This document shows, piece by piece, positions 52,251-62,391 of a stretch of DNA of 64,000 nt. The position numbers and the translations under genes are program-made. The notes beneath the pieces were generated by a model. The model worked only from the letters and a program-made list of their open reading frames with translations. It had not been told where the DNA came from and searched no databases. The DNA lies in assembly GCA_910586015.1 (NCBI GenBank), contig CAJUGJ010000011.1, forward strand, positions 52,635 to 116,634, in the 5' to 3' direction. How positions within the stretch are numbered: the first letter of the stretch is position 1; each line of letters begins with the position of its first letter. Source of the stretch: an uncultured Lachnospiraceae bacterium (GTDB lineage: Bacteria; Bacillota; Clostridia; Lachnospirales; Lachnospiraceae).

Positions 52251-53834
52251 TTATTTTTTATTTGCTGGTTCGATGTTAATAGATTTTCCTTTAATTTTGG
52301 AATCCTTCATTACCTGTATTACTTCTGTGGCATATTCTCTTGGAACTTCTACAAATGTATATTTATCATACATATCAATACTTCCAATCAATTTTCCCGG
52401 CATCCCTGTTTCTCCGGCAATTGCTCCTAAAATATCCCCCGGTCGAATATTTTGTTTTTTCCCAAGATTAATAAAGAGTCGTACCATGCCTTCTTCTGCC
52501 CCAGTATCTCCAAAATCCTCAAAATCATATTTTAATTCTTCTTGTCCAACTCCATCTCCCATAGAAAGTTTTAAAAATGCGGCTGCCATATCTAAGGAAG
52601 TATAGTCTTCTTCATTGGCACGATTTTCAATCAGATGGATCATTTTACTTAGATCCTCTTCTTCAATAATTTGGTGAATGTTATCTAAAATCTTTTCCGC
52701 TTTTACAGCAACAACATCATTAATAGAAGGAATTGGCTGTAAGCGGATTTTAGTCTTACAATAACGTTGAATATCACGAAGTTTATATACTTCTCTTCCT
52801 ACTACTAAATTAAATGCCCTTCCCGTTCTTCCTGCTCTTCCTGTTCTGCCAACTCGATGTACATAATACTCATCATCCTGTGGCAGATCATAATTAAATA
52901 CTGCCTCTACGTCGTCTACATCAATTCCTCTGGCAGCAACATCGGTAGCTACTAAGATATCAGTTTTTCCATTTCGAAATGAATTCATAACTCGATCTCT
53001 TTGTTGTTGCTTTAGATCTCCATGCAGTCCTTCTGCAAAATATCCTCTTGTCTGCAAAGCACTGACCAGCTCATCTACCTGTCGTTTGGTATTGCAAAAG
53101 ATCAGGGAAAGTTTTGGATCATACATATCGAGCAGTCTTGTTAAAACATCTAATTTATTTCTTGGACGTACTTCATAATAAAACTGTTCAATCTTTGGAA
53201 CAGTCAGCTCCTTTTTTACAACTCGAATCATAGCAGCATTTTTTTGATATGTCTTTGCAATTTCCAAGATTGGCTGTGGCATTGTGGCGGAAAATAAAAG
53301 CGTCTGTCTTTCTGTCGGCATTTCTGAAAGGATTGTTTCAATATCTTCACGAAATCCCATATTTAACATTTCATCTGCTTCATCTAATGCAACCATTTTG
53401 ACTTCGTCAAATTTTAGAGTATGTCTTCTCATGTGATCCATCACACGACCCGGTGTACCTATAATAATCTGTACACCCCCTTTTAATGCTCGAATCTGTC
53501 TTGAAATATCCTGTCCTCCATAGATTGGAAGAACTTTTATCCCATGCAAAAACTTTGCAAATTTATGAAGTTCATCTGACACTTGAATAGCAAGTTCTCT
53601 TGTTGGACAGAGAACGACTGCCTGCAATTCCTTTACTTTCGCATTGATATTTTGTAACATTGGAAGTCCAAATGCTGCTGTCTTTCCAGTGCCTGTCTGT
53701 GCCTGTCCTACAATATCTCTTCCTTCCATAACAATAGGGATCGCCTGTGTTTGGATTGGTGTCATCTCTTCAAAACCCATCTCTTCTACTGCTCGAAGAA
53801 TTGGCTGTTGTAACTCTAATTCATCAAATCTCAT
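52251..53834 (-). CDS. deaD: DEAD-box ATP-dependent RNA helicase (CshA/DeaD type)
   Basis: 527 residues. Motifs: Q motif EMTPIQTQAIPI, I AQTGTGKTAAF, II LDEADEML, III SATMPQ, VI HRVGRTGRAG. The C-terminal 100 residues (VRLFINLGKKQNIRPGDILG, GSIDMYDKYTFVEVPRE) form a DbpA-like RNA-recognition domain. It belongs to the cold-shock and ribosome-assembly helicases that remodel RNA. The start is ATG at 53834 with GGAGGA upstream. The leader has its own promoter and an internal terminator-like hairpin. Confidence 0.92.
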   Translation of the reverse strand: MRFDELELQQPILRAVEEMGFEEMTPIQTQAIPIVMEGRDIVGQAQTGTGKTAAFGLPMLQNINAKVKELQAVVLCPTRELAIQVSDELHKFAKFLHGIKVLPIYGGQDISRQIRALKGGVQIIIGTPGRVMDHMRRHTLKFDEVKMVALDEADEMLNMGFREDIETILSEMPTERQTLLFSATMPQPILEIAKTYQKNAAMIRVVKKELTVPKIEQFYYEVRPRNKLDVLTRLLDMYDPKLSLIFCNTKRQVDELVSALQTRGYFAEGLHGDLKQQQRDRVMNSFRNGKTDILVATDVAARGIDVDDVEAVFNYDLPQDDEYYVHRVGRTGRAGRTGRAFNLVVGREVYKLRDIQRYCKTKIRLQPIPSINDVVAVKAEKILDNIHQIIEEEDLSKMIHLIENRANEEDYTSLDMAAAFLKLSMGDGVGQEELKYDFEDFGDTGAEEGMVRLFINLGKKQNIRPGDILGAIAGETGMPGKLIGSIDMYDKYTFVEVPREYATEVIQVMKDSKIKGKSINIEPANKK

Positions 53835-53878
53835 TTAAAATTGTCCTCCATTCAAATATTACAACTTAATAATATTTC

Positions 53879-53912
53879 AAAAAAAAGCTCTCGACCATAT
53901 GGGCGAAGAGCT
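53879..53912 (-). terminator. Terminator-like hairpin in the deaD leader (possible attenuator)
   Basis: AGCTCT (53912-53907) pairs with AGAGCT (53891-53886) around a 15-base loop, followed by eight T on the minus strand (53886-53879). It lies between the promoter and start codon. Confidence 0.75.
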
Positions 53913-53939
53913 GATTTAATGCTCTATTAATATTGATCA

Positions 53940-53968
53940 ATCATAACACAAAACAAAAAAAGCGTCAA
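53940..53968 (-). promoter_or_regulatory. Promoter of deaD
   Basis: On the minus strand TTGACG (53968-53963), a 17-base spacer and TATGAT (53945-53940). The leader to the start codon is about 100 bases. Confidence 0.8.
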
Positions 53969-54037
53969 TAAAATCCATTTTAAAAAAGTACTAAAAAAAT
54001 TTGTCCCAATTTATATTTTCTTAGAAATACAACTAAA

Positions 54038-54086
54038 AAAACTGCTGCAAAATAAAATTAACCGGTATTTCACAGCAGCTTTTTCA
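54038..54086 (-). terminator. Terminator after clpB
   Basis: On the minus strand GCTGCTG pairs with CAGCAG over a 28-base AT-rich loop, then TTTTTTTAG. It starts directly at the clpB stop at 54087. Confidence 0.7.
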
Positions 54087-56675
54087 TTATCTTTCTTTTA
54101 CACTTGCAGTTAAATTTCCATCTTTGGCATCAATTAAAATAATATCTTCTTGATGTACCTTATCATTTAAAATCAGTTTTGCACTTAATGTTTCCACATA
54201 CTTTTGTAAATATCGTTTTAATGGTCTTGCTCCATATACTGGACTATACGCTTCCTCTGAAATAAGTTCTTTTGCCTCTAGTGTTAATTCAATAGAAATA
54301 TCCCGATCTGATAGACGATTGTTTAAATCTTTTACTAATAAATCAATAATTCCTCTGATATTTTCTTTTGTTAATGGTTTGAACATAATAATTTCATCAA
54401 GACGATTTAAAAATTCTGGTCGAAAATGTCCTCTTAGATCTTCCATCACCATTTTTTCACACTCTGGTGAAATTTCTCCATCTGATTCAATTCCATCTAA
54501 TAGATAAGAAGAACCAATATTAGAAGTCATAATAAGAATTGTATTTTTAAAATCTACTGTCCTGCCTTGAGAATCTGTAATGCGACCATCATCTAATACC
54601 TGAAGTAAAATGTTAAATACATCTGGATGTGCCTTTTCTATCTCGTCAAAAAGAACGACAGAATATGGCTTTCTTCTAACTGCTTCTGTAAGCTGTCCTC
54701 CTTCTTCATAACCTACATATCCCGGAGGAGCTCCAATCAGTCTGGAAACAGAATACTTTTCCATATACTCACTCATATCAATTCGAACTATATTTTGTTC
54801 ATTATCAAACAAAGCTGCGGCAAGTGCTTTCGCTAATTCAGTCTTTCCTACTCCTGTCGGCCCTAAGAATAAAAATGAACCGATTGGCTTTGTTGGATCT
54901 TTAATTCCTGCTTTTGAACGAAGAATTGCTTCTGAAACTTTTGTTGCTCCATCTTCTTGCCCAATTACTCTTTTATGCAGTTCTTCTTCTAAGTGAAGTG
55001 TCTTATTTCTTTCACTCTCTGTAAGTTTCGCAACTGGAATTCCTGTCCAACGAGAAATAATCTTTGCGATCTCTTCTTCTCCTACATTTTCATGTACTAA
55101 AGTATGTTCTTCTTTTCGTACATGATTTTCTTCTTCCTCTAACTGTCTTTTAATTTCAGGAAGTTTTCCATACTTTAATTCTGCTGCTTTATTCAAGTCA
55201 TAATTACGTTCTGCAAGTTCAATTTCATTATTAATACTCTCTACTGCTTCTCGTAATTTTACTACCTTTTCTACTGCTGCCTTTTCATTATCCCATTTTG
55301 CTTTTGCCCCTGCAAATTCCTCTCTCAGTTCTGCAAGTTCTTTTTGTAGATCTTCTAAACGTTCTCTACTTAAACGATCCTCTTCTTTTTTAAGTGCTGC
55401 CTCTTCAATCTCCATCTGCATAATTCTGCGGCGTATATCATCTAATTCCGTTGGCATAGAATCTAGTTCTGTCTTAATTAAAGCACACGCCTCATCTACT
55501 AAATCAATCGCTTTATCTGGCAAAAAGCGATCGGAAATATAGCGGTTAGAAAGAATAGCAGCCGCAACTAAAGCAGAATCTGTAATTTTAACCCCATGAA
55601 AGATCTCATAGCGTTCCTTTATTCCACGTAAAATCGAAATAGTGTCCTCTGTTGTTGGTTCATCTACCATAACTGGCTGAAATCTTCTCTCTAATGCTGC
55701 ATCCTTTTCAATATACATTCGATATTCATTTAAAGTAGTTGCTCCGATACAATGTAGTTCCCCACGGGCAAGCATTGGCTTTAACATATTTCCGGCATCC
55801 ATTGCACCCTCTGTTTTTCCTGCTCCAACAATTAGGTGTAATTCATCTATAAATAAAATGATCTGCCCTTCTGAATTTTTTACTTCTTCTAAAACTGCTT
55901 TTAAACGCTCCTCAAACTCTCCGCGATATTTTGCTCCTGCTACTAAAGAACCCATATCAAGAGCAAATAATTTCTTATTCTTTAACCCTTCTGGTACATC
56001 TCCACGGACAATCCGCTGTGCAAGTCCCTCTACCACTGCCGTTTTTCCAACTCCGGGTTCTCCTATTAAAACCGGATTATTTTTTGATTTTCTGGAAAGA
56101 ATCCGAATCACATTTCGAATTTCAGAATCTCTTCCAATGACAGGATCTAGTTTTTGTTGTTTTGCCCGCTCAACCAGATCATATCCATACTTTTCAAGAG
56201 TATCATACGTAGCTTCTGGATTATCACTGACAACCTTTTGATTTCCTCTTACCGTTGCAAGTGCCTGTAAAAATCTTTCTCTTGTAATTCGAAACTCTGA
56301 AAATAATTGCTTAACCTCCCGATTTGGATATTTCAAAAGGCTTAAAAATAGATGTTCTACAGAGACATATTCATCTCCCATCCGTTTTGCTTCATCTTCC
56401 GCATAGATTAAAACTTTATTTAGATCGTTGCTAATATAAATTTGTCCTCCAGAAACTTTGACACGTTTTTCAAGCAGACCTTTTATTTGTGCTAAAAATA
56501 CATCTACATCAATTTCCATCTTAGTAAATAGCTTTGAAATCAAGCCTTCTGGATCTTTTAATAAACAATATAAAAAATGTTCTTCATCAATTTGCTGATG
56601 TCCATAGTCATAAGCTGTTTTTTCACAATCCTGTACTGCCTGTACAGACTTTTGAGTAAATTTATTAATATTCAT
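54087..56675 (-). CDS. clpB: ATP-dependent chaperone ClpB
   Basis: 862 residues. N-terminal Clp repeats, first AAA+ domain (Walker A NPVLIGEPGVGKTAVVEGL, Walker B ILFIDELHLIVGAG), the long coiled-coil middle domain (about 405-525) that distinguishes ClpB from ClpA/ClpC, and the second AAA+ domain (FLFLGPTGVGKTELAKALA, VVLFDEIEKAHPDVFN). It rescues aggregated proteins together with DnaK. No CIRCE or CtsR operator was recognised upstream. The start is ATG at 56675 with AAAGGAG. Confidence 0.95.
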   Translation of the reverse strand: MNINKFTQKSVQAVQDCEKTAYDYGHQQIDEEHFLYCLLKDPEGLISKLFTKMEIDVDVFLAQIKGLLEKRVKVSGGQIYISNDLNKVLIYAEDEAKRMGDEYVSVEHLFLSLLKYPNREVKQLFSEFRITRERFLQALATVRGNQKVVSDNPEATYDTLEKYGYDLVERAKQQKLDPVIGRDSEIRNVIRILSRKSKNNPVLIGEPGVGKTAVVEGLAQRIVRGDVPEGLKNKKLFALDMGSLVAGAKYRGEFEERLKAVLEEVKNSEGQIILFIDELHLIVGAGKTEGAMDAGNMLKPMLARGELHCIGATTLNEYRMYIEKDAALERRFQPVMVDEPTTEDTISILRGIKERYEIFHGVKITDSALVAAAILSNRYISDRFLPDKAIDLVDEACALIKTELDSMPTELDDIRRRIMQMEIEEAALKKEEDRLSRERLEDLQKELAELREEFAGAKAKWDNEKAAVEKVVKLREAVESINNEIELAERNYDLNKAAELKYGKLPEIKRQLEEEENHVRKEEHTLVHENVGEEEIAKIISRWTGIPVAKLTESERNKTLHLEEELHKRVIGQEDGATKVSEAILRSKAGIKDPTKPIGSFLFLGPTGVGKTELAKALAAALFDNEQNIVRIDMSEYMEKYSVSRLIGAPPGYVGYEEGGQLTEAVRRKPYSVVLFDEIEKAHPDVFNILLQVLDDGRITDSQGRTVDFKNTILIMTSNIGSSYLLDGIESDGEISPECEKMVMEDLRGHFRPEFLNRLDEIIMFKPLTKENIRGIIDLLVKDLNNRLSDRDISIELTLEAKELISEEAYSPVYGARPLKRYLQKYVETLSAKLILNDKVHQEDIILIDAKDGNLTASVKER

Positions 56676-56850
56676 ATACTTTCTCCTTTCCAGAAAATCA
56701 TGTCGCTATTTGTTCTATATGTTGTATAACAAATATTTCTTTATCTAAGATAGCACAGTTTATTTAAAAATGCAAGCCTTTTTTTCTTTTTTTCATGCAA
56801 GCTTTTCTTTCTTTTTGTGTACATATATATGAAAGTGAGGAAACATAAGT

Positions 56851-57816
56851 ATGATAACATCTAGAATTATCAGTACGGGAAGTGCTCTCCCGTCTGCTGT
56901 TGCCACAAATGATTATCTTTCTACTATTGTAGAAACCAGTGATGAATGGATTCGTACTCGTACTGGAATTAAAGAACGTAGAATTGCAACTACAGAAGAC
57001 ACTACCTCTCTTGCAATCAGTGCAGGTCGTGCAGCTCTTGATGCTTCTGGACTTTCTGCCAAAGCATTGGATTTAATCTTAGTCGCTACTTTAACACCAA
57101 CACAGTTTATGCCAAATACTGCCTGTTCTGTTCAGGCTGCACTAGGAGCAACGTCTGCTGTGTGTTTTGATATTAATGCTGCCTGTTCTGGTTTTATTTT
57201 TGCTCTTCAAACAGCTCATTCTTATATTGTTTCTGGATTAAGCCATTACGCTTTAGTGATAGGTGCTGAAAGCCTATCCAAAGCTGTAGACTGGAAAGAT
57301 CGATCCACCTGTGTACTATTTGGGGATGGAGCAGGAGCTACTATTTTAGGAGCAGACTCTGATGGTATCCTTCAAAATCTATCTGGTTCAGACGGAAGCA
57401 AAGGTTCTATTTTGACCTATGGAGGACTTCCTTTTAAAAATCCTTTTATTACAAAGGAAACAAATTCTCCTTATATTTCTATGAACGGACAGGAAGTTTT
57501 TAAATTCGCAGTCAGAAAAATTCCTGAACTTATTATAGAACTTACACAAAAAGAAGGGATTTCCATTTCTGAATTACAGTGTATATTGCTTCATCAGGCA
57601 AATGAACGAATTATACAAGCAGCCGCTAAACATCTATCTCTTCCTATCGATTTATTCCCAATGAATTTAGATTGTTATGGCAATACCAGTGCTGCAAGTC
57701 TTGCTATTTTATTAGATGAAGTCAACCAAGCAAAAAAACTTGAACGTGGGAAACCATTAATTTTAGCTGGATTTGGTGGTGGAATGACTTGGGGGAGTAT
57801 TTTAATGAATTGGTGA
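56851..57816 (+). CDS. fabH: 3-oxoacyl-[ACP] synthase III
   Basis: 321 residues. The catalytic Cys is C112 in INAACSGFIFAL, with His in ILLHQANERII and Asn in LDCYGNTSAASLAI, completing the Cys-His-Asn triad. SDEWIRTRTGIKERRIA near the N terminus is typical FabH. It starts fatty-acid elongation by joining acetyl-CoA to malonyl-ACP. Here it is a single gene with GTGAGG upstream and a strong terminator downstream, not within a fab cluster, so it could be a second copy with a dedicated substrate. Confidence 0.93.
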   Translation: MITSRIISTGSALPSAVATNDYLSTIVETSDEWIRTRTGIKERRIATTEDTTSLAISAGRAALDASGLSAKALDLILVATLTPTQFMPNTACSVQAALGATSAVCFDINAACSGFIFALQTAHSYIVSGLSHYALVIGAESLSKAVDWKDRSTCVLFGDGAGATILGADSDGILQNLSGSDGSKGSILTYGGLPFKNPFITKETNSPYISMNGQEVFKFAVRKIPELIIELTQKEGISISELQCILLHQANERIIQAAAKHLSLPIDLFPMNLDCYGNTSAASLAILLDEVNQAKKLERGKPLILAGFGGGMTWGSILMNW

Positions 57817-57821
57817 AATAA

Positions 57822-57871
57822 AAAGTTGCAGATGAATGTTATTATATATGGTAACATTCATCTGCAACTTT
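57822..57871. terminator. Bidirectional terminator with perfect 20-bp stem
   Basis: AAAGTTGCAGATGAATGTTA (57822-57841) is exactly complementary to 57852-57871, with a 10-base loop, between convergent fabH and a lipoprotein gene. Confidence 0.88.
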
Positions 57872-57877
57872 CTCTAC

Positions 57878-59359
57878 TTAATCTTCTGAAAATTTTCCTG
57901 TTAAAATCCAGTCTGCAATGTCCTCTATTACTTGTTGTTCTACTGTTCCAGCTATATCATACTCTGTTACATCATTTCTTCCATTACTTTTCATAAATAT
58001 ATGATTTAATCCTTCATAGAGTTTAAAAGAAACTTTTTCTTTTCCTTTTAATATTTCTTTCCAAAGTTCAAAATCCGTTTCTGGATAAACTTGAAAATCT
58101 TCACTCCCCTGTAAAAATAACATTGGAATATTTAACTGTTTTGCAATTTCTGCCTGATCAATTTCATTTAAACTCTGCCAGTAGTACCCACTTACACCAA
58201 AAATAGGCTCAGATAGTGTTTCTTTTGTCACTTGTTTTATCTGTTGTTTCATTTTTAATAATTCTTCCTGTAACTTTTCAAGTTCTTCTTGTGAGAGTGT
58301 TGCAGTACTTTTTAATAATGCTATATTTTGATCATAGATCAGTTCTTCCAAATGTCTTGGCGTTCCTGCTAACGAAATAATACCTGCTACCTTTTCATTT
58401 TCCTGTGCAATTTTAGGTGCTAACATTCCTCCTAAGCTATGACCTAATATATAGATCTGCTCCCCATTTAATCTAGTATCTTCTGTTGCCAGTTTTATCG
58501 CATCTGACGCATCCAAAAGCACTTCATCCTCAATCGTAAGGGTTTCATCTGCTAACTCTGGATATTGGTAATATCTTTTATTATATCGGATCACAGCAAT
58601 TCCTAGATCTGCCAATCCTAATGCAATATCTCGAAAAGGTTTATTTTGTGCTGCTCCAATCGTTTCGTCCATATCACTTTGTCCAGAGCCCTGAATTAAA
58701 ATAACTACTGGTGGGTGTTCTACGCCATCTGGAAGCGTTAATATCCCGTCATTTTCCTTTTCTCCTATTTTTATTTCATGCTCTCTGGGATCTAAAACAG
58801 GAGATGGGGTTGGAGTTGTTTCATCATCAAATGTGTAAGGGAATAATCTAATTCCCTCTATTTCAAACTCTTTATTAAAACTTAGTCGAATCAAAAAACC
58901 ATTCTCTTTATAACGAAGTACAATATCTACCATAGCAAAATCCTGCACAATCGTTGTTTTAGTCTGCTCTTCTTCTATCTCTTTATAATCTCCTGATAAA
59001 AGTACCAAAGAGTCCCATACTGTTTTGAGATTATCTTCTGTCATTTGCTCTTTCATCGTTTTTGAAAAATCTTTATATACTTTTTCATACTTTTTTTTAC
59101 CAAGAGCTTGTGCATATTCCTCTGCTAATTTTATCACTTCTTCTTGTGTCTTTCCCCCAAAAAATGCTTCTTGCTCTGACTTTGATGTTGGTGAAGGAGT
59201 TTCTTTTGTAGGTGATGGTTCAGGTGTCTGTGTGACTGCTCCTGTTACTACAGTAGTATCTGGCTTAAAGGACTCATCTATTTGATTATCTTTCCTTTTA
59301 CAACCTACTATTAGAATCATAAGTATACAGCAAAGCAGTAAATATTTATAATATTTCAC
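57878..59359 (-). CDS. Lipoprotein with DUF3887 and alpha/beta-hydrolase domain
   Basis: 493 residues. A lipoprotein signal ends in the lipobox LIVGC (Cys 20), so the mature protein is tethered to the outer membrane face. A Pro/Thr-rich linker leads to a DUF3887-like domain (about 70-185) and a second TPTPSP linker. The hydrolase has nucleophile GHSLGGM, acid Asp in GSEDFQVYPETDF and His in GLNHIFM. Similar proteins are annotated as dienelactone hydrolase or esterase; the physiological substrate is unknown. It ends beside the fabH terminator. Confidence 0.87.
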   Translation of the reverse strand: MKYYKYLLLCCILMILIVGCKRKDNQIDESFKPDTTVVTGAVTQTPEPSPTKETPSPTSKSEQEAFFGGKTQEEVIKLAEEYAQALGKKKYEKVYKDFSKTMKEQMTEDNLKTVWDSLVLLSGDYKEIEEEQTKTTIVQDFAMVDIVLRYKENGFLIRLSFNKEFEIEGIRLFPYTFDDETTPTPSPVLDPREHEIKIGEKENDGILTLPDGVEHPPVVILIQGSGQSDMDETIGAAQNKPFRDIALGLADLGIAVIRYNKRYYQYPELADETLTIEDEVLLDASDAIKLATEDTRLNGEQIYILGHSLGGMLAPKIAQENEKVAGIISLAGTPRHLEELIYDQNIALLKSTATLSQEELEKLQEELLKMKQQIKQVTKETLSEPIFGVSGYYWQSLNEIDQAEIAKQLNIPMLFLQGSEDFQVYPETDFELWKEILKGKEKVSFKLYEGLNHIFMKSNGRNDVTEYDIAGTVEQQVIEDIADWILTGKFSED

Positions 59360-59396
59360 AACCTTATCCCCCTATTTTACTGTATATCTACATTGG

Positions 59397-60299
59397 TTAT
59401 TCAATTTGATTAAAGATCTGTGCAATTGGAGAATCGGAAGATAAAATAATAGTCTTATTTTCTCCTGTCATTGTCACTTTAACTGCATCTAATGCACGTA
59501 CAAAACTGTAAAAATCGCTTCTGTCTTTACTTGCATATGCCTCTGAGAGAATTTTCATATATTCTGCCTCTCCCTCTGCAATAATCTTTTCTGCGGAAGC
59601 CTCTGCTTCGGAAATACTTATAGCAATTTGATTATCCGTTTTTGTACGAATTTTTTTTGCTTCTGCTTCTCCTTCTGCAGTATAAGCAGCTGCAATATTA
59701 TTTCGCTCTGAAATCATTCGTTCATAGACAGCCGCCTTATTATCACTTGGAAGATCTAAATGCTTTGTTTCTACACAGAGCAATTCAATTCCATATCGGT
59801 TCATGGAATCCCCTATATTTTCCATGATCCTTTGACTTAAATCACCATCTCTGCTACTGATCACATCTACTTGTGACATACTACTGATTACATTTTTAAT
59901 TGAATTATAAACAGTTGTATTAATACGACTTTCTGCATTGCTAATCTGAGAATTTAATGTTTGATTAAAGACCTGTGGATCTGTGATTCTCCAAAGTACA
60001 TAACTGTCTGCTACCATGGTTTTCTTATCCATTGTTATAACATCGGACGTATCTAAATCAAACAACATGATCTTTTTTGGAAGTGTCATAGTCGTTTCTA
60101 CAAATGGAATTTTAAAACTTAAACCTGCCTTAGAAATTTCACGATCTACTTTTCCAAAAGCTAAAATTAATGTATATTCATCTTCTCTTGTAACTACTAC
60201 ACTCATAGAAAACATCCAGACAAGAAGGATTGCCAAAACCGCAATTACTATTTTTCCACCGCCTCGTTTTTTTTGTGTATTTGTATTTGCTTCTTCCAT
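59397..60299 (-). CDS. hflC: SPFH-domain protein HflC
   Basis: 300 residues. One N-terminal membrane helix (about 17-36), then the SPFH/band 7 domain (YTLILAFGKVDREISKAGLS, LWRITDPQVFNQTL) and a coiled coil rich in Ala/Glu (YTAEGEAEAKKIRTKTDNQI). HflC and HflK form a membrane ring that encloses FtsH protease in enterobacteria. Here hflK lies directly upstream, 47 bases away, so they form an operon. The C-terminal tail SDSPIAQIFNQIE is short. Confidence 0.92.
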   Translation of the reverse strand: MEEANTNTQKKRGGGKIVIAVLAILLVWMFSMSVVVTREDEYTLILAFGKVDREISKAGLSFKIPFVETTMTLPKKIMLFDLDTSDVITMDKKTMVADSYVLWRITDPQVFNQTLNSQISNAESRINTTVYNSIKNVISSMSQVDVISSRDGDLSQRIMENIGDSMNRYGIELLCVETKHLDLPSDNKAAVYERMISERNNIAAAYTAEGEAEAKKIRTKTDNQIAISISEAEASAEKIIAEGEAEYMKILSEAYASKDRSDFYSFVRALDAVKVTMTGENKTIILSSDSPIAQIFNQIE

Positions 60300-60345
60300 G
60301 ATTTAACCTCATTTCTGCACATTCTTTTGTGCTAAGAACCACTCT

Positions 60346-61296
60346 TTATTGTTTATCTGTTTCTTCTGTAAATGGCTGTAAAGGCAATATTTTTTGAGTT
60401 CCAGATTCACTATTGTCAATAATAATCTTTAAGTCTGGCATAACCTCTTCCATCGCTTCAAAAAACATTCTCTGCTTTGTAATGAGTGGATACTTAACAT
60501 ATTCTTTATAAAGAGCATTAAATCTGGCTACTTGTCCTTTTGCTTCATTAATACGTGTTTCTTTTTGTGCTTCTGCCTCTTTTAAAATCTGATCGACTTT
60601 TGCCTCAGCCTCTGGAAGTTTTTCATTGGAATATTTATTTGCGTTATTTAAAGCTGTATCTTTTCCCTGCTTTGCAGTTTCTACTGCTTTAAATGCTTCC
60701 ATTACCTCTGTTGTTGGAGGCTCTGCATCTTGAATAGAAAGACTGACTAAAGAAATTCCAATATCTCGTTCCTCTAACCTCAACATGATCTGACTTTTAA
60801 TTGCTGATTGAATTTCATTTTTTCCGGTAGTAATGACACTATCTACTGGATAGCTGCCAACAATTGCTCGAATACAACTTTGCGAAATATTTTTTAAAAT
60901 GTTGATTGGATCTTCAGAAGCATATAATGCCTTAATGGGATCACTTACTTTGTACTCTACAAAAAAATCCACATTGACAAAATTATAATCGGATGTAATC
61001 ATTAAAGACTCATCTTCTACACTTTCTCCTGTCGCTTGATTATACCCGATTGAAAATCCTTTAATTGTAGTATCCACCAAGGTCACTTGTTGAATAAAAG
61101 GAATCTTAAAGTGCAGTCCCGGTGTACTTACACTAGATGCAGTTCCAAATGTAGTAATAACTGCCTGTTCCTGTTCGCTGATTGTATATGTGGAATTTCC
61201 TGCCAAAAGCATTAGTATCACAAGAAGTACTACAATACGAATAATCTTTCCAGCACCACTAGGAATTCGCAAATTCACTGTGTTTTTATTTGCCAT
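60346..61296 (-). CDS. hflK: SPFH-domain protein HflK
   Basis: 316 residues from the ATG at 61296 (MANKNTVNLRIPSGAGKII), with AGGAGG upstream; the longer frame to 61407 lacks a site. A membrane helix (about 17-36) is followed by the SPFH domain (AVITTFGTASSVSTPGLHFKIPF split across 45-70) and coiled coil (KEAEAQKETRINEAKGQVAR). HflK is the partner of HflC. The short N terminus lacks the Gly-rich stretch seen in proteobacterial HflK. Confidence 0.92.
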   Translation of the reverse strand: MANKNTVNLRIPSGAGKIIRIVVLLVILMLLAGNSTYTISEQEQAVITTFGTASSVSTPGLHFKIPFIQQVTLVDTTIKGFSIGYNQATGESVEDESLMITSDYNFVNVDFFVEYKVSDPIKALYASEDPINILKNISQSCIRAIVGSYPVDSVITTGKNEIQSAIKSQIMLRLEERDIGISLVSLSIQDAEPPTTEVMEAFKAVETAKQGKDTALNNANKYSNEKLPEAEAKVDQILKEAEAQKETRINEAKGQVARFNALYKEYVKYPLITKQRMFFEAMEEVMPDLKIIIDNSESGTQKILPLQPFTEETDKQ

Positions 61297-61412
61297 ATTT
61301 TTTCTTTCCTCCTGTTGTTTTCTTTCCTTATCATAATAACACTTTTTAAACAAAAAAAAATTAAAATTTAATAAGAAATCGTTAAAAGTTGAGAAAAGAA
61401 AAAACAAATGTA

Positions 61413-62378
61413 TTAATTTACCTCGCCCTCTATTTTTGCAACTAATGGTTCTACCTGTTCCATCATATTTGAAATATCTTCATATAAAAATCCTTTTTGT
61501 GTCATAAGACTTTTTAGTCCATCAATATTTTCATTTACAAATTCGTACTGTTTTTCGTAAATAGACATATCACCTCGAATTCCTTCTAACATTTCCGTGC
61601 AATTACCAGTAATCTGGTGGATCTCCTGTCGTACTTCCTCAACACAAGATACCGAATCTGTAATTTCTTCAAATACTGTCTCAGTATGCTCCATCTGATC
61701 TTTAGAAGTATTTAGTGCACTTTGTGCACCTTTAAGTGAGTGAGTTAAATTTTCGGAACTTGCTTGTAGTCCCTCCATACTTTTATTTACACTTTCCACT
61801 AAAGTCTTAATTTCAACAGAAAGATTATTTACTTCCCCTGCTACCACTGCAAATCCTTTTCCATGCTCCCCTGCCCTTGCCGCTTCAATTAAAGCATTGA
61901 GTGCAAGAAGATTTGTTTGATTTGCAATACCTATAATATCTTGCATAACTGCCTTTATTTCCTTAAAGCTAACTTGGAATTCATTATAGACCTCATAAAT
62001 CTTTTTAAACTCTGATTCAACTTCAAAAGAACTGTCTTTTAATTTACCTAAATCCCCTTTTGCACCATCTGAAACAGTCTTAATCTTCTCCATAACATTA
62101 CGAAATTCCTCAGAAACATCTGAAATCTGTTTAAATTCCTGTTCTATGTTATTGATGGATTGTGTAATTTTTGTATTATTTGTAATAACTTCTTTATAAG
62201 AACTATTTACTTTGTCAATTTCACGAATCGTTTTCATTTCTTCTTCTACAAGTGCTTCTTTTTTCTCTATTACAATTCTACCCAAAAATAACATAGAATA
62301 AAGATAATCTTTTAACTTTGATTTCTTTTCTGTCCCTTTCGAAGATAAACGATCCTTTGATTTTCTTTTCCCAAACAT
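61413..62378 (-). CDS. Cytoplasmic methyl-accepting chemotaxis-type protein
   Basis: 321 residues from the ATG at 62378 (MFGKRKSKDRLSSKGTEKK), with AAGGGAG upstream. There is no clear transmembrane segment or HAMP. The MCP signalling hairpin includes QDIIGIANQTNLLALNALIE then AARAGEHGKGFAVVAGEVNN (about 150-190). Soluble receptors depend on a partner for sensing; the FIST protein encoded 13 bases upstream is the obvious candidate. Two heptad-rich coils flank the tip. Confidence 0.88.
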   Translation of the reverse strand: MFGKRKSKDRLSSKGTEKKSKLKDYLYSMLFLGRIVIEKKEALVEEEMKTIREIDKVNSSYKEVITNNTKITQSINNIEQEFKQISDVSEEFRNVMEKIKTVSDGAKGDLGKLKDSSFEVESEFKKIYEVYNEFQVSFKEIKAVMQDIIGIANQTNLLALNALIEAARAGEHGKGFAVVAGEVNNLSVEIKTLVESVNKSMEGLQASSENLTHSLKGAQSALNTSKDQMEHTETVFEEITDSVSCVEEVRQEIHQITGNCTEMLEGIRGDMSIYEKQYEFVNENIDGLKSLMTQKGFLYEDISNMMEQVEPLVAKIEGEVN

Positions 62379-62391
62379 TTTTTCTCCCTTC

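Noticed and set aside
56676..56850. CIRCE or CtsR operator before clpB
   Set aside because: No TTAGCACTC or GGTCAAA-type repeats were seen; a TTGCAT/TATCTT pair has a 19-base spacer and is too weak to call.
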